This document shows, one piece after another, positions 1 through 5,016 of a stretch of 7,510 bases of DNA. Location: assembly GCA_902491415.1 (NCBI GenBank), contig CABUHP010000081.1, positions 1 to 7,510 of the forward strand, written 5' to 3'. The translations under genes were made by a program, and so were the position numbers. A model generated the notes under the pieces. It was not told the origin of the DNA. It ran no database searches and saw only the letters and a list, made by a program, of their open reading frames with translations. Source of the stretch: an uncultured Collinsella sp. (GTDB lineage Bacteria > Actinomycetota > Coriobacteriia > Coriobacteriales > Coriobacteriaceae). How positions within the stretch are numbered: position 1 is the first letter of the stretch; the number at the start of each line of letters is the position of its first letter.

Positions 1-242
1 GCGGCGATACGATCCTCGAAGACGCCCTGGGTGGAGTTGGTCAGACGGCCGTAGATGTTTCCGGCGTCGGCAAGACCAAAGCGGTCGGCGGCGTGCTGGG
101 AGTTGCGGAACACATAGCTCGTGGTCTGGTAGATAGGCACGGCACGGGAGTCGGATGCGGGATCGGCGCTCTCCTGGCCAACGTGAAGCTGCAGGGTATC
201 GAAACCAAAGGTGTGCTCGGGGTTGTTGATGAACTGGCTCAT
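1..242 (-). CDS. metY: O-acetylhomoserine sulfhydrylase (aminocarboxypropyltransferase), N-terminal part, cut by window edge
   Basis: The minus strand reads 80 codons from an ATG at 242-240 to the window edge. It begins [20 protein letters not shown] and continues with blocks [11 protein letters not shown] and [11 protein letters not shown]. These are hallmarks of the PLP-dependent Cys/Met metabolism family, MetY subgroup (known family). The family makes homocysteine from O-acetylhomoserine and sulfide in the cytoplasm. The PLP-binding lysine lies beyond the edge and cannot be checked. AAGGAG sits 6 bases upstream of the ATG and fixes the start. The gene is divergent from a LysR regulator and has a leader of about 180 nt with a short ORF. 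The related MetB/MetC/MetZ enzymes are the main alternatives, but the N-terminal pattern with '[10 protein letters not shown]' and '[18 protein letters not shown]' fits MetY best. Confidence 0.92.
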   Translation of the reverse strand, partial: MSQFINNPEHTFGFDTLQLHVGQESADPASDSRAVPIYQTTSYVFRNSQHAADRFGLADAGNIYGRLTNSTQGVFEDRIA

Positions 243-297
243 GATGATCTCCTTGATCGAACAAAAGTAAATTAATTAGAGAGAAGTAAGTCGCTGT

Positions 298-329
298 CTC
301 CTGATCACGCCGACGGGCGCAAACAGGAG
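298..329 (-). promoter_or_regulatory. Stem-loop overlapping the end of the metY leader ORF
   Basis: On the minus strand CTCCTG (329-324) pairs with CAGGAG (303-298). Inside it GCGCC pairs with GGCGT around a CGTC loop. The two stems are joined by TTT/GAT, which can add one U-A and one G-U pair, giving about 13 pairs with a single U-U mismatch. The 5' arm includes the second Cys codon (TGT) of the leader ORF and the 3' arm starts just after its stop codon, so a translating ribosome would disrupt it. No U-tract follows, so it is not by itself an ordinary terminator. Confidence 0.6.
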
Positions 330-358
330 CCCGGCATTCGTCTTGGTAAGCAGTTCAT
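305..358 (-). CDS. Short Cys-containing leader ORF upstream of metY (candidate attenuator peptide)
   Basis: A 17-codon ORF runs from ATG at 358-356 to TGA at 307-305 and encodes MNCLPRRMPGSCLRPSA. A perfect AGGAGG (371-366) lies 7 bases upstream, which is unlikely to be chance in front of so short a frame. The ORF sits inside the predicted metY transcript, about 63 nt after the predicted start site and 62 nt before the metY ATG. It holds two Cys and two Met codons in 17, and its 3' half forms a stem-loop. Known family background: cysteine-containing leader peptides control sulfur genes in other actinobacteria. That this one senses cysteine or methionine supply is inference. It could also be an untranslated coincidence or part of a metabolite-binding RNA. 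Confidence 0.6.
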   Translation of the reverse strand: MNCLPRRMPGSCLRPSA

Positions 359-427
359 ATGCGGTCCTCCTTTTGACATCCCGGTTCCGTGGTCGGCTTA
401 ATTACCTACCGCCTTTGTGTGTTTTGA

Positions 428-456
428 ATAGTACGAGCATTGTTTCGCTCGGTCAA
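428..456 (-). promoter_or_regulatory. metY promoter (sigma-70 type)
   Basis: On the minus strand TTGACC (456-451) and TACTAT (433-428) are separated by exactly 17 bases, a close match to the -35 and -10 consensus. Transcription would start near 421, giving a leader of about 180 nt before the metY ATG. The spacer and the last -35 base form an inverted repeat, CGAGC-N8-GCTCG (434-451), which could be an operator half-site pair. Confidence 0.72.
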
Positions 457-478
457 TCACTTAAAAGCGCTAATCTGT

Positions 479-495
479 TATCGATTTTTTAGATA
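479..495. promoter_or_regulatory. Candidate LysR-type regulator box TATC-N9-GATA
   Basis: A perfect inverted repeat, TATC-N9-GATA, contains the classical ATC-N9-GAT form of the LysR T-N11-A box. Its centre (487) is about 66 bp upstream of the predicted metY start site at 421, where LysR proteins usually hold their recognition site. It also lies 22 bp before the LysR start codon, fitting autorepression. A further TATC at 498-501 makes an adjoining 10 bp palindrome (GATAGCTATC, 492-501). The sequence is seen directly; binding is inference. Confidence 0.6.
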
Positions 496-517
496 GCTAT
501 CGAAAGGACGGGCACCG

Positions 518-1420
518 ATGACACTCCAGCAGCTTCGTTTTCTTATCGCCGTGGCAGAGTCCGGCTCAATCAACGCCGCAGCTCAGCGCCTCTATACCGC
601 TCAGTCCAACATCTCAAACGCCGTCAAAAGCCTAGAACAAGAGCTCCATCTAGAGATCTTTACGCGCTCCAGCCGCGGCGTCACGCTCACCAACGACGGC
701 ACCGAGCTTTTGGGCTATGCGCGCCAGGTCGTAGAGCAGGCCGACATGCTCGAGGCACGCTACGAGGACGGCGGCACACCCCAGGCGCGCCTTGCCGTCT
801 CGGCCCAGCACTACGCTTTTTCGGTCGAGGCCTTTGTCAACGTCGTCGAGCGCTGCCGCGACAGCAAGTTCGAGTTCATCATGCGCGAGACCACCACATC
901 GCAGATCATCGATGACGTCCGTGCGTTTCGCAGCGATATCGGCATTCTGTATCTGGATGACTTTAACGCCCGCGTTCTGCAGAAGGCCTTCGCCGATGCC
1001 CGCGCAAGCTTCCATCCCCTATTCGACGCGACGGTCCACGTCTTCGTCAGCGAACGCCATCCGCTCGCACGCCGCCCTCAACTGTCCCTTGCCGACCTCA
1101 CGCCCTATACGCGCTACAGCTTTGAGCAGGGAACCTCAAACTCCTTCTATTACGCCGAGGAACCTTTTAGCTATATCCCTTGCGACCGCAACATACGAAT
1201 CTCGGACCGCGGAACACTTACTAACTTACTTATCACGTCGAACGGTTACACCCTGTCGACCGGTGTCCTCTCCAATGAAATGCAATGGGGCATGGCATCG
1301 ATCCCGCTAGCAGACGCCCCAACGATGCACGTTGGCTACATCATGCACGACGAGCGCAAGCCCTCTCTCCTCTTGCAGCAATACCTCGACGAGCTCAACC
1401 GCATCATCCATGCCAACTAA
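518..1420 (+). CDS. LysR-family transcriptional regulator, probable regulator of metY
   Basis: This is a 300-residue protein, normal for the family. Residues 1-60 are the winged helix-turn-helix: MTLQQLRFLIAVAESGSINA, then AAQRLYTAQSNISNAVKSLE with the recognition helix around 28-43, then the wing (FTRSSRGVTLT). A linker helix around 65-90 leads into the C-terminal effector-binding domain, about residues 90-295. AAAGGA lies 9 bases before the ATG. It is divergent from metY, and a LysR-type box lies at the expected distance from the metY promoter, so control of homocysteine synthesis is the best guess (inference). The effector cannot be read from sequence; O-acetylhomoserine, O-acetylserine or homocysteine would fit. 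I do not assign it to CysB, MetR or another named subgroup. Confidence 0.9.
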   Translation: MTLQQLRFLIAVAESGSINAAAQRLYTAQSNISNAVKSLEQELHLEIFTRSSRGVTLTNDGTELLGYARQVVEQADMLEARYEDGGTPQARLAVSAQHYAFSVEAFVNVVERCRDSKFEFIMRETTTSQIIDDVRAFRSDIGILYLDDFNARVLQKAFADARASFHPLFDATVHVFVSERHPLARRPQLSLADLTPYTRYSFEQGTSNSFYYAEEPFSYIPCDRNIRISDRGTLTNLLITSNGYTLSTGVLSNEMQWGMASIPLADAPTMHVGYIMHDERKPSLLLQQYLDELNRIIHAN

Positions 1421-1449
1421 CAGTCCGAAGACGGGGTAGAAATCGTAGA

Positions 1450-1481
1450 TTGCTGGCCCCCGGCGGGCATGGCGCTACAAT
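1450..1481 (+). promoter_or_regulatory. Possible promoter of the RNase HI gene
   Basis: TACAAT at 1476-1481 is a good -10 hexamer about 40 bases before the GTG start. The only TTG-type -35 nearby is TTGCTG at 1450-1455, with an over-long 20-base spacer. The GCGCTACA context recurs at 2037-2043, in front of the next gene, which mildly supports a shared promoter form. Confidence 0.35.
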
Positions 1482-1519
1482 GGTCACTCACACGAAATGC
1501 ACTCAACGAAAGGAAGCCC

Positions 1520-2005
1520 GTGAAGGTCATCATCTATACCGACGGCTCGGCCCGATCAAATCCGGGACGCGGCGGCTACGGCGCCGTGCTCAAATACACC
1601 AACCCCGCCGGCAAGACCTTCACCTCCGAGCTTTCGCGCGGCTATGCCAAGACCACCAACAACCGCATGGAACTCATGGCGGTCATCGTGGCGCTCGAGG
1701 CGCTCAACCGCCCTTGCGAGGTCGAAGTCCATTCCGATTCGCAGTATGTCGTCAACGCCTTTAACAAGCACTGGATCGACGGCTGGAAAAAGCGCGGATG
1801 GAAAACCGCCAACAAGCAACCCGTCAAGAACCGCGACCTGTGGGAGCGCCTACTCACCGCCAAAAGTAAGCACAAGGTTGAGTTCATCTGGGTTAAGGGT
1901 CACGCCGGCCACGAGCTCAACGAGCGCTGCGATGAGCTCGCAACCACGGCGGCCGACGGCAGCAACCTCGATATCGACACCGGCTTTAACGAGAGCGACC
2001 TGTAA
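1520..2005 (+). CDS. rnhA: Ribonuclease HI
   Basis: This is a 161-residue enzyme, close to the usual length of about 155. It degrades the RNA strand of RNA-DNA hybrids in the cytoplasm, for example at R-loops and lagging-strand primers (known family). The sequence opens with [20 protein letters not shown]. All catalytic residues are visible: D8 (YTDGS), E51 (NNRMELMA), D73 (SDSQYV), H128 (VKGHAGH) and D138 (NERCDELA). The basic [20 protein letters not shown] segment (89-108) is the substrate-binding handle of bacterial RNase HI. I chose GTG at 1520, with AAAGGAAG just upstream, because the protein then begins right at the first beta strand. An in-frame ATG at 1469 would add 17 unrelated residues and overlap the likely -10 box. 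The gene is free-standing or first in the plus-strand cluster. Confidence 0.96.
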   Translation: MKVIIYTDGSARSNPGRGGYGAVLKYTNPAGKTFTSELSRGYAKTTNNRMELMAVIVALEALNRPCEVEVHSDSQYVVNAFNKHWIDGWKKRGWKTANKQPVKNRDLWERLLTAKSKHKVEFIWVKGHAGHELNERCDELATTAADGSNLDIDTGFNESDL

Positions 2006-2036
2006 TAGCGTTTTCGCGCAGCTTTATATCCCCACG

Positions 2037-2078
2037 CGCTACACTCATCCTGTAGACCAAACAACGCAAGGGGGACGT
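2037..2078 (+). promoter_or_regulatory. Possible promoter, operator and RBS for the oxidoreductase gene
   Basis: TACACT at 2040-2045 resembles a -10 box in the same GCGCTACA context as at 1473. It overlaps an inverted repeat, CTACA-N7-TGTAG (2039-2055), which could be an operator. AAGGGGGAC precedes the ATG at 2079. No clear -35 is visible, so the promoter call is weak. Confidence 0.3.
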
Positions 2079-3185
2079 ATGCTGCACATCGCGACCATCG
2101 GCACATCCATGATCACCGACGACTTTATCCAAGTCGTCAACGCCAACGACCAAGCCGCGTTTGTGGGCACGCTTTCACGCGACGCCAATCGCGGTACTGC
2201 CTTTACCGCCGAGCGCGGTGGCGAGCGAAACTTTACGTCACTCGACGAGCTTGCGGCAGCCGTCGACGTCGACGCCGTCTATATCGGCAGCCCTAACGCA
2301 CTTCACTACGAGCAGGCCCTTGCCTGCATCGCCGGTGGCAAGCACGTCATCGTCGAGAAACCCTTCTGCGCCACCGAAGCGCAGGCGCTGGAGGTCTTCC
2401 GCGCTGCCGAGGCAGCAGGTGTCGTGGCCCTCGAGGCCATGCGTCCCCTCCACGATCCCGCCTTCCACGCCATCGAGGACGCCTTGGGTGAAATCGCCCC
2501 CATCCGCCGCGCCTCATTGCGCTTTGGCAAGTATTCCTCGCGCTACAACGAGATTCTCGCGGGACGCGCCACCAATATCTTCGACTGCAATATGGCATCG
2601 GGTTCCCTCATGGATATTGGCGTCTACACCGTCGAGCCCATGGTCGAGATTTTCGGCATGCCCTCCGGTCTTACGAGCATGACTACCCTGCTCGATCCCA
2701 CCACGCGACAGCTCACGCACGGCCCCATCGACGGCTGCGGTTCCATCCTCGCCAGCTATGGCGGAGGCCGCATCTCCGTCGAGCTCGCGCACTCCAAAAT
2801 TACGAATGACCTGCTGCCCTCGCAGATCGAAGGCGAGCGTGGCACTATCCAGATCGACCATCTGTCCACGCCCCGCAACGTCCGCATCGACTATCGCGGC
2901 GATGTCGTACGCGGCTCAGCGACCGAGGCACCGCGCGAACAGGGCGAGAACGGCCGCGTGCTCGACCTGCCCAAATCGAGCAACACTATGGAATACGAAC
3001 TCACAGACTTTATCACCGCCATCGATGGCATCGATAACGTTAAGGAAGAGATTTGGGAGACCCCGGCGGGACGCCACGAGCTTGGCCACTACCGCGATGT
3101 CACGCTCGTCTCACTGCGCATCATGGATGCCGTGCGCCAGCAGGCCGGCATAACCTTCCCGGCCGACGCAGGCAAGCAGGCATAG
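2079..3185 (+). CDS. Gfo/Idh/MocA-family NAD(P)-dependent oxidoreductase
   Basis: This is a 368-residue protein of normal length for the family. The N-terminal Rossmann domain (about 1-120) starts MLHIATIGTSMITDDFIQVV and carries the diagnostic EKPF motif with the conserved lysine at residue 94, after a VYIGSPNALHYEQA segment. The C-terminal domain (about 125-340) has GSLMDIGVYTVEPMVEIFG near 176-193, holding the usual D-x3-Y pair (D179, Y183). Members oxidise or reduce sugars, inositols and related polyols with NAD(P); the substrate cannot be told here. The nucleotide-binding loop is GTSMIT rather than the common GxGxxG, as in many YrbE/MviM-like members. ATG with AAGGGGGA upstream is the start; the reading frame stays open further left but only over the RNase HI gene. 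It is followed after 2 bases by the acylphosphatase gene, so the two are probably translated together. Confidence 0.88.
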   Translation: MLHIATIGTSMITDDFIQVVNANDQAAFVGTLSRDANRGTAFTAERGGERNFTSLDELAAAVDVDAVYIGSPNALHYEQALACIAGGKHVIVEKPFCATEAQALEVFRAAEAAGVVALEAMRPLHDPAFHAIEDALGEIAPIRRASLRFGKYSSRYNEILAGRATNIFDCNMASGSLMDIGVYTVEPMVEIFGMPSGLTSMTTLLDPTTRQLTHGPIDGCGSILASYGGGRISVELAHSKITNDLLPSQIEGERGTIQIDHLSTPRNVRIDYRGDVVRGSATEAPREQGENGRVLDLPKSSNTMEYELTDFITAIDGIDNVKEEIWETPAGRHELGHYRDVTLVSLRIMDAVRQQAGITFPADAGKQA

Positions 3186-3187
3186 CG

Positions 3188-3598
3188 ATGGGCTTCTTCG
3201 ATACGTTCTTCTCCAGCGTCACCAGCGGCAGTCGAGAGCCTCAAAAACCGTCAAACGTCGAGCTCGAGCTGCGCCGCAGACTTACTGTGCTCGCAAGCGA
3301 CAAGGCCACTCTAGACACTCCCCTGCGCTATTTCCTGCGCTGGGCGGGGCAAGTCCAAGGCGTTGGCTTTCGCTTTACCAACGCCAACCTCGCGCAGGCA
3401 CGCTCCCTCACCGGCTGGGTGCGTAATATGGAAGACGGCTCAGTCGAGATGGAGATACAGGGAGCTCCGGCAAACGTCCTATCTCATCTCGAGGCGTTTC
3501 ATGCCTCCTACGAGCGCATGGGAACACGTTTTCGCCTCGTAGATGCCCAGGCCCGAGCCCCACTTGCCAATGAAGACGGTTTCACACCTCGTTATTAG
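3188..3598 (+). CDS. Acylphosphatase with N-terminal extension
   Basis: This is a 136-residue protein. The acylphosphatase domain spans about 48-136 and hydrolyses the carboxyl-phosphate bond of acylphosphates (known family). The signature WAGQVQGVGFRFTNANLAQA contains the phosphate-binding arginine (R62), and GWVRNMEDGSVEMEIQG contains the catalytic asparagine (N80). Family members are usually about 90 residues; here about 47 extra residues precede the domain, starting MGFFDTFFSSVTSGSREPQK and continuing with a charged helix-like stretch (ELELRRRLTVLASDK). The ATG lies 2 bases after the oxidoreductase stop and has only a weak ribosome binding site, which suggests translational coupling. An internal start nearer the domain is possible, but no ATG, GTG or TTG with a good RBS is apparent there. 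Confidence 0.88.
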   Translation: MGFFDTFFSSVTSGSREPQKPSNVELELRRRLTVLASDKATLDTPLRYFLRWAGQVQGVGFRFTNANLAQARSLTGWVRNMEDGSVEMEIQGAPANVLSHLEAFHASYERMGTRFRLVDAQARAPLANEDGFTPRY

Positions 3599-3623
3599 TA
3601 TTGTGTGCTAAATACGGTATCAT
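3595..3623 (+). promoter_or_regulatory. Possible perR promoter with overlapping inverted repeats
   Basis: TATCAT at 3618-3623 is a plausible -10 box; the -35 is weak. Immediately upstream are two overlapping AT-rich inverted repeats: TTAG-N9-CTAA (3595-3611) and GTATT-N8-AATAC (3598-3615). Fur/PerR proteins bind AT-rich palindromes and often autoregulate, so this is a candidate operator. The match to the Bacillus Per box is poor, about 6 of 14 positions. Confidence 0.35.
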
Positions 3624-3659
3624 TTACCTACGACCGTTGATAGAAAAGAGGCGAGGCGC

Positions 3660-4040
3660 ATGGCGGTGCAAAGAAGAAACACCAAGCAGCGGAAGCTGGT
3701 TCTTGACGCCGTGCACCAAAGCTATAACCATCCCACCGCCGACGAAATCTACAACGTCGTGCGCGCGCAGGATGACAAAATCAGCCGCGGTACGGTCTAC
3801 CGCAACCTCAATCTCTTGGCCGACGCAGGCGAAATCCTCTCCATCAAGACGCCGGGCGGCAGCCGCTTCGATCGCACGATCGAGCCGCATGCGCATATCA
3901 TCTGCACCTCGTGCAGCCGCGTCATCGACGTACCGCTCCCCTTCGATGCCCAGCTCGACGCCAAGGCGTCCGAGCAAATCGGCTGGCACGTCACGTCGCA
4001 CTACACCATCTTCGAGGGTCTCTGCCCCGACTGCCGATAG
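3660..4040 (+). CDS. perR: Fur-family regulator, PerR (peroxide-sensing) type
   Basis: This is a 126-residue protein, slightly shorter than Bacillus PerR. The N-terminal winged helix (about 5-65) includes HPTADEIYNVV and SRGTVYRNLNLLADAGEIL. All five residues of the PerR regulatory metal site appear in order: H24, D71, H77, H79 and D90. H24 and H77 match the histidines oxidised by peroxide in Bacillus PerR. Two CxxC pairs, C82/C85 (CTSC) and C122/C125 (CPDC), form the structural zinc site. Aspartate at position 71 (SRFD) rather than glutamate favours PerR over Fur (known family rule); the functional call stays an inference. The gene starts 61 bases after the acylphosphatase and probably has its own promoter. 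GAGG runs precede the ATG. It converges with the HAD gene across a large palindrome. Confidence 0.88.
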   Translation: MAVQRRNTKQRKLVLDAVHQSYNHPTADEIYNVVRAQDDKISRGTVYRNLNLLADAGEILSIKTPGGSRFDRTIEPHAHIICTSCSRVIDVPLPFDAQLDAKASEQIGWHVTSHYTIFEGLCPDCR

Positions 4041-4120
4041 ATGTTTGGGACATGCCTTAAAATCCACCTTTCCGCACTCTGCAGCAAAAAGTAGATTTCT
4101 AGACATGTCCCAAATGTCTA
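4038..4120. repeat. Large imperfect palindrome filling the gap between convergent perR and HAD genes
   Basis: The left arm (4038-4054) and right arm (4104-4120) match at 15 of 17 positions. The core is TTTGGGACATG / CATGTCCCAAA, 11 bp perfect, and the two differences are G-U wobbles in plus-strand RNA. Inside, AAATC-x-AC (4060-4067) pairs with GT-x-GATTT (4091-4098) and TTT (4069-4071) with AAA (4087-4089), so most of the 83 bases fold into one long hairpin. The two ends are the TAG stop codons of the flanking genes. A second small hairpin, GTCTAC-N7-GTAGAC (4116-4134), overlaps the right end. It could be a bidirectional terminator without a clear U-tract, or a dispersed REP/MITE-like element; sequence alone does not decide. 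Confidence 0.8.
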
Positions 4121-4915
4121 CTCAGCAAGTAGACGACGCAGCTCTTCTTCGACCGTGCGCACGTAGCGGACGCGGTCGTTGATGCCACGCATAGAGGGAT
4201 TGCAGCTCTCCATCAGATAGGGATGGCCCACGACGTTAAGCATGTCGCGATCGTTCTCATTGTCGCCAAACGCCATCATCTCATCGGGCGAAATACCCAG
4301 CGCGCGACCATAATCGGCAAGCGCGGACCCCTTGCCCGAATCAAAGCCGATAAAGTCGGTCCATTCGGTTCCCGACGTCATCACATCGACCCGGTCGCTA
4401 AAGCGACGCGCAAAATACTCCAACGCCGCCGGCTGATCCATCTCGGGCGTCTGGAAGGCAATCTTAATGACGTCCTCGTCGATGTCCTCGGGACGGTCGA
4501 CCACCGCCACATCGCAGTGGACCTCATAGCGCAAATGGTCGACGAACGCATCATTGCCGCTCATGGTGTAGAGGTGCCCCTCACACGAAAGGGTCACGTC
4601 GGCATGGGGATACGCAACCACGGCATTCGCGATATCCATAGCAAGGCTACGCTCCATGGAACGCTTGACAACGGCACGCTCCTCGCTCATCACCAGGGCT
4701 CCGTTTTCGCATACATAGGCGAGCTCATCGGCCACCGGGGCAAACAGGTAGCGCAAGCTCGCATATTGACGGCCACTCGCCGGCATAAACACGATACCGC
4801 GACGATTTAGCTCATCGATAAGCTCAAAGGCCTCGGAACGCGGCTCGCGCTCCCCCGGATGCAGCAACGTGCCGTCCAAATCGCATGCAATCAGCTTGAT
4901 TCCCTCAAGACCCAT
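4118..4915 (-). CDS. HAD-superfamily phosphatase, Cof type (subclass IIB)
   Basis: This is a 265-residue protein from the ATG at 4915-4913, typical for Cof/YbiV/YidA-like phosphatases. Motif I is ACDLDGTLL with nucleophile D12 and D14, motif II is PASGRQ with S47, motif III is SGKGSAL with K195, and motif IV is AFGDNENDRDML with D218 and D222. The insert between motifs II and III (about 80-185) is the C2-type cap of class IIB. The family dephosphorylates sugar phosphates, nucleotides or cofactor phosphates; the substrate here is unknown. The start is uncertain: AGGAGG at 4935-4930 is 14 bases from this ATG but only 2 bases from an in-frame TTG at 4927-4925, so neither spacing is ideal. The ATG protein matches family N-termini better. 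It probably belongs to the slyD-ureE-like transcript unless hairpins in the 82-base gap stop it. Confidence 0.9.
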   Translation of the reverse strand: MGLEGIKLIACDLDGTLLHPGEREPRSEAFELIDELNRRGIVFMPASGRQYASLRYLFAPVADELAYVCENGALVMSEERAVVKRSMERSLAMDIANAVVAYPHADVTLSCEGHLYTMSGNDAFVDHLRYEVHCDVAVVDRPEDIDEDVIKIAFQTPEMDQPAALEYFARRFSDRVDVMTSGTEWTDFIGFDSGKGSALADYGRALGISPDEMMAFGDNENDRDMLNVVGHPYLMESCNPSMRGINDRVRYVRTVEEELRRLLAE

Positions 4916-4942
4916 ACGCTTCCCCAAAGCCTCCTATCAACA

Positions 4943-4985
4943 GCAAGACGGACCTTGATTGGTCGCCCCTCAAAGCCCGTCTTGC
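4943..4985 (-). promoter_or_regulatory. Stem-loop between the UreE-like and HAD genes
   Basis: GCAAGACGG (4943-4951) pairs perfectly with CCGTCTTGC (4977-4985) across a 25-base loop that can itself fold (GACC-N6-GGTC, 4951-4964). On the minus strand it ends 7 bases before the AGGAGG of the HAD gene. Only TGTTGAT follows, not a U-tract, so it is a weak terminator candidate or a stem affecting HAD expression. Confidence 0.5.
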
Positions 4986-4989
4986 GCAT

Positions 4990-5016
4990 ACGCGCGCTTA
5001 GCCGCGCGTCTTTTTT
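4990..5016 (+). terminator. Rho-independent terminator, plus-strand orientation
   Basis: ACGCGCG (4990-4996) pairs perfectly with CGCGCGT (5003-5009) around a CTTAGC loop, and is followed by C and six Ts (5011-5016). This is a textbook terminator, but only in the plus direction; on the minus strand the T-run becomes an A-run before the hairpin. No plus-strand gene lies between perR and here. The hairpin overlaps the stop codon of the minus-strand UreE-like gene, whose TAA lies at 5000-4998. Confidence 0.6.

Larger units (their letters stand above)
243..517. promoter_or_regulatory. Divergent metY / LysR control region
   Basis: This 275 bp region has no ordinary gene and is more AT-rich than its flanks. 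On the minus strand, reading towards metY, it holds in order: a LysR-type box, a promoter, a leader with a 17-codon ORF, a stem-loop and the metY ribosome binding site. Each is listed separately. Towards the LysR gene I find only AAAGGA at 503-508 and no convincing plus-strand promoter. Long divergent spacers of this kind are typical where a LysR regulator controls the neighbouring gene. Confidence 0.75.

Noticed and set aside
93..275. Plus-strand frame of 60 codons over the metY start
   Set aside because: It is antisense to metY and has no domain pattern; the minus-strand translation is clearly MetY.
298..421. Known SAM riboswitch in the metY leader
   Set aside because: I could not match the conserved core of SAM-I, SAM-II, SAM-III or SAM-IV by eye. 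A covariance model search would be needed to rule out others.
1469..1519. ATG start at 1469 for RNase HI
   Set aside because: It would add 17 residues not seen in the family and overlap the likely -10 box. GTG at 1520 has AAAGGAAG upstream and gives the standard N-terminus.
1644..2078. Upstream open part of the oxidoreductase frame, which would add 145 residues
   Set aside because: It overlaps the intact RNase HI gene, the added sequence is low-complexity Ser/Thr/Pro/Ala/Arg, and the ATG at 2079 has an SD and begins the Rossmann fold.
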